Shown: piece after piece, positions 11,480-24,497 of the stretch
Layout: every line of letters begins with the position of its first letter
Position numbering within the stretch: position 1 is the first letter of the stretch
Origin: Sorghum bicolor
Lineage: Eukaryota; Streptophyta; Magnoliopsida; Poales; Poaceae
Reading direction: 5' to 3'
Assembly (NCBI RefSeq): GCF_000003195.3
Contig: NC_012871.2
Coordinates: 48,703,862-48,767,861, forward strand
Length of the DNA stretch: 64,000 nucleotides
Notes under the pieces: model-generated
The model's input: the letters and a program-made list of their open reading frames with translations, nothing else
Databases searched by the model: none
What the model was told of the DNA's origin: nothing
Position numbers and translations under genes: made by a program

Positions 11480-12540
11480 GCTGCCTGGTGATTGCCCAAC
11501 CCTCCACCTCCTCTGTCACATCACCAATCCGTGTGGAGAATCAATAAACACAAAATGGAGCACTTCTACATGTTGATGTGGGGTTGGTTTGATCCTGTGG
11601 TGACCATGGAGCCTCCTAAGAATTGGAGGGCCTGTCATTTGCATTTGAAAAACTCCACCGACTATCAACTGCCTCTGTGTAATTGCCAATCACCTCTAAG
11701 CATCAACCACAGCCGGAGGATCAAGAGGCGACACATCCTAGCATCGGTCGACCTTATAGGGGGGGTTCACCTGACACCACTTGTCAGCTCCACCGCCTCA
11801 ACACTACATGTCCCCTCTTGTATACTATAAATAGAGGGCATTTAGCTCCGTTGTAATCATCAAGTAATAAAGTCAATAGAAGAATCACTTGGAATCCGCT
11901 CTTTACTAGTTAGTGGGAGTTAGAATGAGTTGAGCTCCGCTAAGAGTCTAGAGCAATCTTCAGGATTCTATGGTATAACTCTTGTATCTCTTTGTAAGAC
12001 TTTATTCATTTTAGTATATATTACTTTCTATTGAAGTACTACTTCAAGTCTTGTTACTTTGAGTACTGGTCTTGATCTCTTAGTTATACTTTGGCGATAC
12101 CTATAACTACCTTGTTTAGTATAATTGGCTCTCAAAGCAGGAGATCTTCATCACTAGCTAGTGCTCTAGTCTTAGCATGAGATTATAGTAGTATCAAATA
12201 CTGTAAGCGTGGTGCTTATACTATTGGTTACCTTGGATTATGGCTAGCTCTCTAGATAGATTGCGGTATTGGCAAGTGGTGACAGCTCTGTCCATCCTCT
12301 GTATTCCACTACCATAGAATTAGTTATTAAACCATAGGGCTTGTTGCATTTTTGGTATAGTCAATCATCTGAGTTGATTAGGGTGGGATACACCTTGAAG
12401 TGCTATTGCATCTTAACTTACTATTTGTTGGTTTATCTGTATACTATAGTTCTCGGCTAGAGTTGAACTCAAATTGAAGTATCCTAGGATTCTTACACTC
12501 ACTCCTTGATCTCCCATTAGCTATGCTATTTATTGGGTTC
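11480..12540 (+). mobile_element. probable decayed gypsy LTR fragment
   Basis: TATAAATA at 11,826-11,833 is followed by sequence laid out like the LTRs of elements A and D, including AAGCGTGGTGCTTATAC near 12,206 (compare TAGGCGTGGTGCTTATAC in D near 42,043). A second shared section resembles the GTGACAGCTCTGTCCATCCT part. No clean ends, PBS or PPT can be placed. The open frame 11,492-11,830 shows no known domain and probably lies in former U3. Confidence 0.4.
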
Positions 12541-12555
12541 CTCTACTTGATCATA

Positions 12556-12806
12556 CTCCCTCCGTCCCTAAAAAGAGTCATTATGGGAATCATGTTGGGC
12601 AAACTTTCTCAACTCTTCTAGTTTTATAGAAAATATGGCAACATTTACATCTCCAAATAAGTTTATTATGAAAGTATATTCAATAATAGACCTAATGGTA
12701 CCAATTATGTACCATAAATACTATTTTGTTAAATATGTTTGGTCAAAGCTAAAAGTTGTTGACTTTTTGGAAAACAAGAATGACTCATTTTTAGGGACAG
12801 AGGGAG
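12556..12806. mobile_element. Stowaway MITE, 251 bp
   Basis: CTCCCTCCGTCCCTAAAAAG on the left matches the inverse of TTTTTAGGGACAGAGGGAG on the right. TA target duplications lie at 12,554-12,555 and 12,807-12,808. It has inserted in or beside the 3' LTR of the Copia relic. Confidence 0.85.
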
Positions 12807-12839
12807 TACCCCATTACTATTGCAACATTATTGTTAACA

Positions 12840-13715
12840 CACACACACCCATGTAAAGACAGAGATTTTGTATAGTTTAATCACTAGGAATTATATTAGT
12901 CAATTGTCTTAGCCATACACTTTCCTTAAGGATATAAATATGATACTCAAGATACTCCATGGTGAAGTGTACATTGATAATTCTATATGCTTCCGGAATA
13001 ATCCAATTGGACATAAGAGATATCAATACCAGGTGCTAGAAGAGTGAAATTATATTCCTATATTACATACTACACTTGACAACACCCTCCTCCCCGCAAC
13101 TCGAGGTGAAGCTTCACTAAAAATTAGACACATTGAGTTTGAAGATAGAATTGTTCTTTTATTTGAGGCTTAGTGAAAAAATTGGCTACTTTAAGTTCTG
13201 ATGAAACATATTGAGATCTATGGTAGATTGTTGGCAGAGATCTCACAAAAGGATGTATCAAAACTAATATGCTTGGTTAGCTCATGAATTATTAAATTAT
13301 TTGCTATTTGAATATAAATAATATTATCAATAAAAGGGATGTAGATGTATCACATGAAACCCAAGCTCAGCCAACATCCATCTAAGCCAAATTATCTCAA
13401 CAATTGTAGTGGTAGGGCTCTTAATTAGCTCTATCTCAGCACTAGAACATGACACCGAAATTTATTTCTTTGATCTCTAAGCTATGGGAGAATCACCAAT
13501 GAAGATGCAATAACCAACGATAGAGCAAAATTCCATAAGGTCACTTGCCCAATTAGAATAAGAGTAAGTATGCAATAGTCATTGTGATGATGTCTCCCTT
13601 GAATAAATACCTTAGAAGATGAAACAAATGTGCATAATGAATTGAGGTGACAAAGAATATGGATAGCATGAGCAGTGTCTGGCCTTGTGATAGTAAGATA
13701 GACAAGGCTACCAAC
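12840..13715 (-). pseudogene. Ty1/Copia relic: RNase H end, PPT and 3' LTR start
   Basis: Reading the minus strand from 13,715 gives recognisable Copia RNase H pieces: VGSLVYLTITRPD at the start, then further down AEIIWLR-like and HELTKHI-like segments, all broken by stops and frameshifts. A polypurine tract GTTGCGGGGAGGAGGG (13,100-13,085) is followed directly by TGTTGTCAAGTG at 13,084, as expected for a 3' LTR start. Element A inserted in the RNase H region and cut off the upstream part of pol. Confidence 0.65.
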
Positions 13716-14984
13716 TGTTGACGGTCGATAACGTCAATTTTTATTAGAAATTTAAACCCGAAGGAGAACATGAATACACACTAGTATAGGGTTTAAACTA
13801 ACATTTTCACGAGTTTTGCATATTCTGTGTTTTACAGGGTTTATTTTACAGAAAGCTAAAAAGAGGGATTTAAGTGCAAAATAAACATGAGACTTAACCG
13901 CGATGCAACAACACCGCCAACGGGGTCAGGAAGGATCTAGAAGACACCCGAAGGAACGAGACCGCTAGAGGAGACAAGGTGGGGCTGGCCGGCCCCACCC
14001 TGGCGCCGGCCGGCGCCCCCTAGGGTTTCTAGCTCCCCCTTTCAGAAGCTTCCTCCACCGCCTCTTTTGATGCATCTTGGCCCTTGGTTAAGTCGGTTTG
14101 ATCCTACGGCGCACGTCGATCCCACCGGACTATAAATAGAGGGGCAAACCCCCCTCCCTGGAGCCATTCTACGCCCCGGTGCTTCATATTCTCTACATAA
14201 TTAGGGTTAGGGTCCCTCTAGTTGATCTAGTTCTAGTTCATCTAGATCTAGTTCATCTAGATGTAGCAATTAGGCGAGACTAGTTCTTCTACATCTAGTC
14301 TTGTTTAGAGATTAGAGAGATTAAGTAGAGGAGTAGAGATTCTGGAGGAGTTCCAGCCTATCGGTGCTTCTTCATGGTTGTATTCTTCTAGATTCAGTTC
14401 CCTCGCCCGGAGCTACGTTCTAAGGTACTTTTATACTTACCCTTCTGATTTAAGTAAGCATCTTGTTCTTATTCGTTCTTTGGTTCACAACTCATATTGA
14501 GTGCTTTGATCTTGATCGTAACTTGGTTGAAGTAGTTTTTCATAGTGTAGGCGTGGTGTCTAGGCTAGGTTTACTTGTGGATGTCCTCTGATCAGCCGGA
14601 CAGTGGTAGTTTGCGTAGGTGACTTTATGGCTGCGTTGATTCCTCTGTAGTCCACTTCTCATTGATAGGATTGATAGGCTTATAGGTACCTGATAGGGGA
14701 TTACTCTGATTCTTCCCCTATTCGGGTTACTTGCCCGATAAGATGGTATTATACAAAGTTTACCGGAGTTGAAACTAGAGTGCATTAGTTATTTTCTTTT
14801 TCTTGATATGATCTAACCTAATTGTAGGGTTAAGTCTATATACTATGTCATCATCACAACTATTCCCTGTGTATTCGATATTTAAAATCTCCAGGTAAAA
14901 TGTGACACTAGTATGATATCTGTGCGCTTGTGGATAATCCTACTTAAATCTATTTAAATGGAGTGCAGTTAATTTATACCAACA
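13716..14984 (+). repeat. element A 5' LTR
   Basis: Starts TGTTGACGGTCGATAACG and ends TTTATACCAACA (terminal TGTTG...CAACA). TATAAATA at 14,131-14,138 is the likely promoter. R/U5 contains CTAGTTCATCTAGATCTAG-type repeats at about 14,216-14,270. The first bases hold a perfect 6-bp dyad, TTGACG-8 nt-CGTCAA. No matching target duplication to the left flank CCAAC is found, because the 3' end of the element is damaged. Confidence 0.85.
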
Positions 14985-14992
14985 AGCATTTT

Positions 14993-15010
14993 TGGCACCG
15001 TTGCTGGGGA
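14993..15010 (+). other. element A primer binding site (tRNA-Asp type)
   Basis: TGGCACCGTTGCTGGGGA lies 8 nt after the 5' LTR. It differs at two positions from the tRNA-Asp complement TGGCGCCGTTGCCGGGGA seen in B, E and F. Both changes are C/T-type transitions. Confidence 0.8.
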
Positions 15011-18000
15011 ACGGTTTGCTGATTTTGACTTAGTTTAGCTTAATCTTGTATTGTACTTTTATTTTTTTCTGTTTTTATACCATTCTCTTCATTTTTTTTG
15101 TGTTCATCCTTATGGATGCTTTTAATTCTATTCATATCGGTCTTTATGGCATGTGCAAAAGCTTAAAGCATAAGCCTTATCTTAATATCTATAAGCTATG
15201 CCCATGTCTACATAATATAATAAACCCTTCTCAAATATATCATGAGATTATTAATCCTAATCTTGGTTTACTAGGCCCCACGTTTATTCAACATTTGGGT
15301 CTTACCAAGAGTTACAAGGAATCCCTTGATTTATCTTCTCGAGAGTTCTTTCTTATCTTTTAAAGCAAGAGTTTATGCTCAAAAGAGTTGCTCTAGCTAT
15401 TTCTGAACTCCCCAAAAGAAGAAAAGGATTTATTATCCAAACTAAAAACAGAAGTCTTGGTAGCTAAAACACAATCACATCATTCCTAAAATTTAGCTAT
15501 CAATCCTAAACCTTTAAATTCCACTTTAATGATTTAGACTTCCAGTTAGCTAAGATGCTCCTAGATCATGCATATCAGATCTTCTTAGAAGAGTATCATG
15601 GAAAAAAGCAATCATCAACTTCCTTTCCTTCCTAAAAAGACATTGGGAAAAAATCAAGGATGGCATGCCCAAGTGATGCCATAGAAGGAGAGCCAAGCCA
15701 CTTAAAAATAAATTCTATCTTCTCCCCTTCTATGCCCATATTAAATGTCTTTGAACCCGTCTCTAAACCCATCCTTGACCTCGATAAATCTTTTTATGCT
15801 CCTTCTACTAAACTTCATAATGACCCTAGAAATCTATCCTAAGAATAGGAGTCATGAAAATTATAGGAATACCCAAGAAGAGCAACAACAATAGCAGGAA
15901 CACATTAGAAATACATATGCTATTGTCAAAGAATGGAAGAAGATGAAGTTTTAACACTAGCATCTAAACTTGGTCTAAATTCAAATATTAAGCTTAAATC
16001 AATTTCTTTGATAAAACAAAACTCACCCAAGTTTAAGAGAAAGCTTTAGACGAGACCAACCTTAGGGACATCAATTCATGGGAAATGCTAGAAAATAAAA
16101 TATCTAATAAATGTCATAGGCATGAAATAATAGAGGCAAACTTATTGCCTATAGACCACCATGAAGAAACACCCTTGGAGTTTGAAAAGGGAGATCATAT
16201 TATCGAGCATGTGAATTGTTTCAAACACCCTATCAGACCCATGCTCAGATGTGAAATGTCCTAGATAAATTAGTCTCTAATATTATCACACATGAGATCC
16301 TCAACCCCCTTAATTTACCTATTAATAAAATCATTAAGAGGGTGGTTATAGACACATATGTTTACCATAAATATTGTAGATCTCGTTGTGGTGAATAATA
16401 CACTTAGAGTGGTGTTGGAAGGGAAACCACTTTGCCAAACCACATCTTGAATGTTTCCGAAGGACAAGCTTAGTGTCCTAAAACAAGCACTATTTAGACC
16501 ATAACATGAGTGTTCTTCTACTGTGCTACCCTTGTTAATTGAGCATAGAATTATAATTATGAAAATATTTCTTTGGGTATTCTTGTCACTAACCCTTCAA
16601 GGTTTGGAGCAAAAGATTGATGGAGTGAAAAATGCAAGGTATGTCCAACCAATCACTATGCAACATTGAATTACTTTCATCCAATCTTGATTTTTGAAAA
16701 AAGTCAAGCTTGGGGGATATGCTCTCATAGATACATCTCTTGCAATGTTGCTATACTATCTTGGTTGTCCCTACTTTTAAGATATGCTTAATTTGCTGAA
16801 CAATAATCATGCTCTTTCATCACTGTTTGAGTAAATCTCTATAATGCTTTCATGTTACCTTTGTTTGCTATAGTATCCTTAAGGTTTGAAGTATTTTCAT
16901 ACACCTTTTGAATTAGGCATGGTGCTTAGTTTAAACTGTTTTCTTGAGTCATAATTAGACGAGGTGTTTAGTTTGGTTCTTGAACTAAGAGGTGTGTTGA
17001 TTTTTACTTTCAAAGGCTTTTTGAATTAAGCGTGGTGCTTAGGTTAAAATGCCTTCCTAAATCAAATTAGACGTGGTGTCTAGGTTGATTTTTGAGCCAA
17101 TAGTATGTTGTAGTAGATACTGGATTATTTTGTTAGACTAACCCCTGTAGGAAAACTTCCAAATTCAAATTGAGAAAGTCCCAAGATGAACTCACACTGG
17201 AGATGAAGAGATACAATAATTTTGCACAAGGAAGATACAACTCACTCGTAGCCAAGAAGAAAGAAGGGTGCCACAAAACATGTTCCACAATCAAAGCACT
17301 CTCACTTCTACGGTCAAGAAGTTGAGACATGAGGAAAAAAGGTCAAACTTCTCTGGATGATCCAACCAAGTTCTTCCACATCTCATGCTCCCATCGCTCC
17401 ACACACTGGTTTGCAATCTCTAAATTCACTATTACTTTATTTCTATAAGTTTGAGCTGATTCACAATGCCTATGTTTGAGAATCAAAACATAAGATGAAA
17501 AAATAAATTCAAACTTTTAGAAATAAGTAATTGTGAATAATAAAAGCGCTATGCTAAGTATGCTCCCTTTTTGTAGCATAGAAACCTTAGTTGTGTTACC
17601 ACAATGCCCTTGTCATTACTTGTATATTCCTTCGGGTATGTGTTGTCCACTAATCTATTGCAGGCATGATAATGACTGGAGTGAAAAGAGTCAACAGATT
17701 GAAGAAGCAAAAGATGGCAAAAAGAATGAGTGCAATAGAGGAGACAAGATGTCTATGAACAACTCAAGATGCAAGAGGAAGGACCACCAGTCATTTACCC
17801 CTCATCAGTTAGTGCCATCATGCTCTAATAATGAAGGTAATATTCTAAGAACAAGGGTGACATCATCAACACTAGAGGTATGCAACTAGCAAGACCTCCA
17901 TCTCTCAAGATGGAGAGATACAAAAGAGGGAAAGAAGACGCACGTGACGCATCACCACGAAACGGGGAGTTAACTGAGGTTACCTCAGACGATGAACCCA

Positions 18001-18622
18001 CTGAGTAGGTGTTCTCCTCTATCTAAGTCCTGTCGCCATAAGGTTAGAATGGTATTTATCTTTAAATGCATTTGTAATTTAGTAGCATAATTTTGGTTAC
18101 ACACTAAAATATATAAAAACAACAAAAATATTTACTGCATTACTCATGGCATCTCTATGATATTCTCCAAAAGAACATCCGCTGTGGCGGCATAAAATAA
18201 AAATGATAAAAATATAGCATTTAAATTCCTGCATCATAAATAGAAAATTCAAAAAGAAGAGAAAAATTGAAATCATGTTTAAATTAGACAACATTAAAGC
18301 TAGCTCTTAAAGGTGATCAATTACTCTTTGGCTGACCGCTAACCCAACAACAAATCCGAGCCTTGAGTTTTGGTTTTCTTTTTGGAGTAACTATGCAGAA
18401 ACAACATTATGACAAGGAGAGAGTCTATTAGTGGCGCCCACCTAGAGCGCTGCCAGTTAGCTCACTCTAAAGATCATCAACACTAACTATTGCAAACATC
18501 TAGCTTGGGGGAGGAGCATCCCCTAGTTATCAGGTAACTATACCTAGGCGATTATCGAGTCTATTTGATACAGTCATAAAATACCAAAAATATGTGAGCA
18601 CATGAAGGTTCACAATAGTATC
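15011..18622 (+). other. element A interior, first part, largely decayed
   Basis: An open frame 15,046-15,363 begins shortly after the PBS, with a hydrophobic leader and then KHKPYLNIYKLCPCL. It could be a gag-like relic but I recognise no domain. Around 16,280-16,500 and 16,680-17,330 the sequence aligns with the minus strand of element E (about 62,630-62,810 and 61,740-62,330), including a CCTCAACCCCCT...GTAGATCTCGTTG segment. PPT-like AAGCTTGGGGGA occurs at about 16,705 and AGCTTGGGGGAG at about 18,503. Another open frame, 17,533-17,889, ends in a Lys/Asn-rich stretch and is unassigned. No RT motifs are seen. Confidence 0.55.
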
Positions 18623-18627
18623 ATAAG

Positions 18628-19860
18628 TGTTGACGGTTCTTAAGTATCAATTTTAATTATCAAATAAACATGAGAAAAGACCAATATGCAACCATCACCT
18701 AGAATTAGGGTTTGATCTAACAGAATTCCACGAGTTTTGTTGTTTATCTGTTTTTGCAGGGGGTTATCAGGAAATAAGGAAGAAAGTCCCACATGTCGGG
18801 ATTACATAGAGATATCAACGCACCGCGCAATTTTACATCATCTAGAAGACTCCAGAAGCCACGAGACCGAAGCGGAGGCGAAGCTGGGCCAGGCCCAGGG
18901 CGCCCGCCCTGGAAGCCTGGGCGCCCGCCCCCCTGCTGGAGCCAATTCAGGACTCCTTCGCTCGGGATATTCCACCGACCTATTGGATCAAGAAAAACAT
19001 AGTACCACCTCGGCTATCGACCCAAAAACGCATAGAAGGGGAGGACTATATAAGCGAGGCCCCCCTGGCCCCTGGAAGACATGAAGAAATTATCATAGAG
19101 ACTGAGGGGTGCCCTCGAAGGAAAACCTCTTCTCTAATTAATATTTCTTTTTAGGCTTAGCAATCAATGTAAGGTAGAAATAGATCTTCTAGTTTCTACT
19201 AGATTGAGAGAGATAGAGTGGAGGTGTAGAGTGGAGGAAGCCCGGCTTGTCGGTGTCTACTCTAAGCTTGTACCTGCGGGATCAAGTTCTCCTAACCCGA
19301 AGCTTGCTCCTAGAATTCTTCAGTAATTCGACTTCTAAATTCTAGTAAGTTCTTGTTTTATTGTTCTTATGGTTTATGAGTTTACTTTAATCTCTTCGCA
19401 TAGAGTTTAGAGTAATCATTGCTGGCGTAAACGTGGTGTTTAGGCTGGGGTACTCATAGATATTCCCTGACTAGCTGGACCGTGGTAGTAGTGAGGAACG
19501 TGACAATTCCGAGCTACCTTTGTAGATCACATCTCGTTAGCAGGAAGGATAGGGTTTATAGGTGCAGGTTGAACATCCTTTGTGGTGTCTAGATTCCGTT
19601 AGCCTCCCCATTAGAACAGTAGATCATCCTTACCAAGGTTAGAAGGAGACTACGGTTGCAGTCTTCTCTATTTATCACTCACATCGAAAGACATTCTTTG
19701 TGCCTAAAGGTTAGTAGTAATAGACCGGTTAGTCAGATGCACTCTTTCTCCTAGTGGTAAAAAAATAAATACGATATTCTGGATAATTTCCCGGGTGAAG
19801 TGCTCACCGATATCCGTGCGCTTGCGGATCAATTCCTTATTGCGTTCCCAAATATCAACA
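18628..19860 (+). repeat. element B 5' LTR
   Basis: TGTTGACGGTTCTTAAG to CCCAAATATCAACA. CTATATAAG at 19,046-19,054 is the likely TATA box. Two GGGCGCCCGCCC copies at 18,898-18,909 and 18,919-18,930 lie about 120-150 bp upstream of it. The 115-codon open frame in this LTR also exists in the 3' LTR and overlaps promoter sequence. It is not considered a gene. Confidence 0.95.
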
Positions 19861-19868
19861 AGCATTTC

Positions 19869-19886
19869 TGGCGCCGTTGCCGGGGA
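19869..19886 (+). other. element B primer binding site, tRNA-Asp
   Basis: TGGCGCCGTTGCCGGGGA, 8 nt after the LTR, is the exact complement of the 3' end of plant tRNA-Asp including CCA. Confidence 0.9.
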
Positions 19887-19993
19887 GAAAGACGGTTGCT
19901 GAGATAACCTGTGTCTTGCTATTAGCTTGTATCTATACTTTTATCTTTTCTTATCTTTTATATCCTTTATTTATATTTCTTTACTCTTACCTT

Positions 19994-20760
19994 ATGGAAA
20001 ACCAAAATTCTAAATCGATCCATGAGTCTGCAATCCCTTTAGCAACTGACCTTTTACCATGGGAATCATCACAGCCTATCCAAACACCCCAGTATAAGTT
20101 AAGTTCTAGGTTGATTGCCATGATTCAAAACCTATCTTTTTCGGGAAAGGAAGACGAAAACCCTTACCTTCATATTAGAGATTTTGAGCAAACATGTGAT
20201 TGTCTTCGCATTGAAGGCATTTCTGATAAGACTTTACGTTGGAAGCTTTTTCCTTTTTCTCTAAGGGGAGAAGCTAGACAATGGTACAATCAGAAGGTAA
20301 GTCAACAACAAGGTGAATGGGGGAGTTTTACGAGCCAACTTTTGTCTAGATTTCTATTCCCTTGACCGTATAGCCGACCTTAGACTCGAAGTCCTATCTT
20401 TTAAACAAAAAGATAATGAAACTTTGGGAAAATCCTGGAAACGTTTTTCTGATCTTTTAGAATCTGGTCCAAACCTTAATCTTGAAGACCTTGTTCTTTT
20501 ATTTCACTTTTTTCGAGGTCTTCATAAAAATCACAAACAAATGCTGCACACAATGTCTAGAGGTTCTTTCTTTCGCATCCCTGCTAATGAAGCTAGAGTG
20601 ATCCTAGATAGAATCCTAGAAGCTGAGATGGATAATACCCTTCATGATGAAACCTATGAAGCCGAAGTAGACACTCTGCCAAATTCTTCATCTACTTTAG
20701 CTATCCCAAGTTCTGAGCCACAAGAGGAAGAAATTCCACTACCGGACTTCATGCTGGATA
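19994..20760 (+). pseudogene. element B gag, frameshifted
   Basis: Gag forms the particle that packages the element RNA. The reading starts at the ATG of MENQNSKSIHES. The retrotransposon Gag domain is visible as LRWKLFPFSLRGEARQWYNQ and, after a frame change, DRIADLRLEVLSFKQKDNET ... FFRGLHKNHKQML. The first frame stops with TGA at 20,363-20,365, and the second frame is open from at least 20,313. The shift corresponds to one extra base near the CCCTTGACC at about 20,360, so it is a mutation rather than a clear programmed site. No CCHC knuckle is seen. The acidic stretch after about 20,620 leads into the PR-like region. Confidence 0.8.
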
Positions 20761-22508
20761 TAGAATCCGATCTTTTTGCCGATTTTGGAAATATTTCAAA
20801 CTACCATTCTATTGACAAACCCCAAAACGGCCAGTTTAGCATTTATTTACCAAGTGAATATCAATTGAGAGAGCTTATCTCAGTAATGAGTAGCGAATGG
20901 TTGGAGGAATCAGAGCTTTCCTCTGATGTGATCCGTTTGGACACACCCTCTATAACTATACGTTGTGCTTATAATTCTGATCGATTTAATGCTCTTTATA
21001 ATCCTGTTGTGGGGATCAACATTATGTCTGAATCCTTTGCACTTAAACTATTTAAAAATCTTATCTTAACCCCCACAACAAAGGTCATAAAGGAATCTTC
21101 GGGACGATTAGTCCCCAGTCTTGGAATTATTAATGTCCTACCTCTTACGGTAGAAGGCTCCATGGTTCATTTGAACTTCTGTATCTTTGATACATGGGAC
21201 TTCGACCTGTTAATAGGACAACCTTTTAGAAGACTCCTTTATGAAGGTCATACTGGAAAGCTACACATTTCTTTTGGAAAAATTTTTCAATTCCCAATGA
21301 TAATTTCACACTCCTTAAATAATAAGGCCGAGTCATATCTTTTGCCTGATCGTATGGAGGAAGTAAAGGCTGCATCTCTAGAGCTTTTAGATGAACCAGA
21401 CTTAGAAGACGAAACTCCTTTCTTCACAGAAGAAGAAGACGAACCTTCCGAGCCTGAACCCTTAGATGAGTTTGCAGAAACACCTAGACCCCCCATAGAG
21501 CTTAAAACTTTACCACCCGGTCTTACCTATGCTTTCCTAAACAATAATCCAGAGTTTCCTGTGATCATTAGCAATAAACTCACTCAGGATCAAACTCTGC
21601 GATTAATGACCGTTCTTGAGAAACATCACTCAGTTTTCGGCTACTCACTTCAAGACTTTACAGGAATCAGTCCTATGATTTGTACCCATCGTATTCCAAC
21701 AGATCCTTCTGTTACACCCTCTCGAGAACCCCAACGTAGACTTAACAACACTATGAGAGAGGTAGTTAAAAAGGAAGTTATTAAGTTGCTGCATGCAGGG
21801 ATTATATATCCTGTGCCGCACAGTGAGTGGGTGAGCCCAGTGCAAGTTGTGCCTAAAAAGGGAGGCATGACAGTTATTATGAATGAAAAGAACGAGCTAA
21901 TTCCGCAACGCACCGTCACAGGATGGCGGATGTGCATAGACTATAGAAAATTAAACAAAGCCACGAGAAAGGATCACTTTCCTTTACCTTGTATAGATGA
22001 GATGCTAGAGCGGTTAGCAAACCATTCATTCTTCTGTTTCTTAGATGGATACTCAGGATATCACCAAATTCCGATCCATCCCGATGATCAAAGCAAAACC
22101 ACTTTTACATGCCCTTATGGAACTTATGCTTATCGTAGAATGTCTTTTGGGTTATGTAATGCACCAGCTTCTTTTCAAAGATGCATGATGTCTATATTTT
22201 CTGATATGATTGAAGAGATTATGGAAGTTTTCATGGATGATTTCTCTGTTTATCGAAAAACTTTTGATAGTTGTCTTGAAAACTTAGACAAGGTTTTGCA
22301 AAGATGTGAAGAAAAGCACTTAATCCTTAATTGGGAAAAATGTCATTTTATGGTTAGAGAAGGAATAGTGCTAGGACACTTAGTGTCTGAAAGAGGTATT
22401 GAGGTAGACAAAGCTAAAATTGAAGTAATTGAACAACTACCTCCACCTGTGAACATAAAAGAATTCGAAGTTTTCTTGGCCATGCTGGTTTTTATCGTAG
22501 ATTCATAA
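20366..22508 (+). pseudogene. element B gag end, PR-like region and reverse transcriptase
   Basis: This open frame carries the end of Gag, an aspartic-protease-like fold (about 20,930-21,250) and RT (about 21,690-22,500). The PR region keeps the later FDLLIGQPF motif (DLLIG near 21,210), but where D-T/S-G-A is expected it reads LYNPVVGINIM, so no catalytic Asp is visible. RT is clear: WRMCIDYRKLNKAT, PLPCIDEMLERLA, FLDGYSGYHQIPI, MSFGLCNAPASFQRCM and the active site FMDDFSVY (MDD at 22,232-22,240). The frame is lost near 22,463 by one missing base and closes at 22,508 (IVDS). The natural continuation, [18 protein letters not shown], follows in another frame. Confidence 0.85.
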
Positions 22509-24388
22509 AAGATTTTTCATTTATTGCTAGACCACTTACTCTTTTGCTAGCCAAGGATGCTCCTTTCGAATTTGATGATGCATGTCTAACATCATTCAAT
22601 TTATTAAAGAAAGCACTCATCTCTGCACCAATCATTCAACCCCCTGATTGGTCGTTGCCTTTTGAAATTATGTGTGATGCTAGTGATTATGCTGTGGGGG
22701 CAGTATTGGGACAAACTAAAGATAAGAAGCATCATGCAATTGCTTATGCTAGTAAAACTTTGACAGGAGCTCAACTTAATTATGCAACCACTGAAAAAGA
22801 GCTTCTGGCTGTTGTCTTTGCCATTGATAAATTTAGATCTTATTTAGTTGGAGCTAAAATAATTGTTTACACTGATCATGCTGCACTAAAATATTTGCTC
22901 ACTAAAAAAGATGCTAAACCTCGCCTGATTAGATGGATTTTATTACTCCAAGAATTTGACTTAGAAATAAAAGATAAAAAGGGAGTAGAAAATTCTGTTG
23001 CTGATCACCTGTCTAGAATGTATTTTAAGAGTCCACAGGAAACCCCAATCAATGATTCACTCCGAGACGACATGCTCTACGGGATTAACAGGTCTGACCC
23101 CTGGTATGCAGATATTGTTAATTTTATGGTTTCAGGGTATGTACCACCAGGAGCAAACAAGAAGAAGCTTACTCAAGAAAGTCGTTCACATATATGGGAT
23201 GAGCCATACCTCTTCCGAGTATGTTCTGATGGCCTACTCAGGAGATGTGTGACCACTGAGGAAGGATGGAAGATCATCGACAGATGTCATTCATCACCAT
23301 ATGGAGGTCACTATGGAGCATTCCGTACACATTCAAAGATCTGGCAGTGTGGATTCTATTGGCCTACAATGTATGAAGACACGAAGCAATATATCAGAAG
23401 ATGTGGGCCATGTCAAAGGCACGGAAACATAAATACAAGGGATGCAATGCCACTCATCAACAACCTTCAGATTGAGCTCTTTGATGTCTGGGGAATAGAC
23501 TACATGGGTCCATTTCCTCCATCAAAGAAGTGTGAGTACATTTTGGTGGCGGTTGACTATGTCTCCAAGTGGGTAGAAGCATTACCTTGCAAGCATGCCG
23601 ACAACGTCAGTTCAAAGAGGATGTTCGAAGAAATTATATTTCCAAGATTTGGAGTCCCCAGAGTAGTGATAAGTGATGGAGGAGCACACTTCATCGACAA
23701 ACGCTTCAAGCAATATCTATCAAGACATGGAATCCGTCACAACGTCGCTACCCCTTATCATCCTCAGACAAGTGGCCAAGCAGAGACTTCCAACAAACAA
23801 ATCAAGAATATTCTTCAGAAGACAGTAAATGAAATGGGAACGGCGTGGAAAGACAAGTTACCTGATGCACTCTGGGCATACCGGACAGCATACAAGACCC
23901 CAATCGGAATGTCTCCATACCAATTGGTGTACGGGAAGACTTGCCATCTACCTGTTGAACTAGAGTTCAAAGCACACTGGGCCATAAAGAGATGGAATAT
24001 GGACCTAGATGTTGCTGGAGATTATAGAAGAATGCAACTATCAGAATTGGAAGAATGGCGAGAGAAGGCATATCACAATTCAAAGATCTACAAAGAAAGA
24101 GTCAAAAGGTGGCATGACAAGAGAATCAAGAAGAAGGAGTTCACACCCGGAGATAAGGTATTACTTTTTAATTCCAGGGTAAAGCTTTTCGGACATGGAA
24201 AACTCCGGAGCAAATGGGAAGGACCATTCAAGGTAATCAATTCATCATCCCACAGAGCTATCACACTTCAAAATAGCGAAGGTACGTTATTCAAGGTAAA
24301 TGTTCAACGTCTTAAATTATTTTTAGAGCCCAATGAGGAATTTGAAGAAATAGATGTAGTCCATTTTTACCTTCCCATAGAAAATTAG
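22466..24388 (+). pseudogene. element B RNase H and integrase
   Basis: In a frame shifted by one from RT, this continues with the RT connection, RNase H ([39 protein letters not shown], about 22,670-23,020) and integrase. The zinc domain is [12 protein letters not shown] ... CGPCQRHG. The core has D in [10 protein letters not shown] (about 23,490), D in ISDGGAHF (about 23,670) and E in [10 protein letters not shown] (about 23,780). The tail has [17 protein letters not shown], the GPY/F module. The first ATG of this frame is at 22,544, but translation would have begun at gag. The stop is TAG at 24,386. Apart from the upstream shift, all catalytic residues are present. Confidence 0.88.
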
Positions 24389-24497
24389 AACCCGACACTT
24401 TTGGTCTGATGGTTTTGGGGCATATATATATTTTTCTAAATAATTTTGCATCTAGAAACGCGCTCGGAGAAGTGGGCCCACAAAGGGGCCAGAGAGA

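Noticed and set aside
18737..19084. 115-codon open frame, nearly identical at 26,864-27,211 and related ones in other LTRs
   Set aside because: It lies in U3 of LTRs across the GC doublet and TATA box. Repetition reflects LTR copies, not protein conservation.
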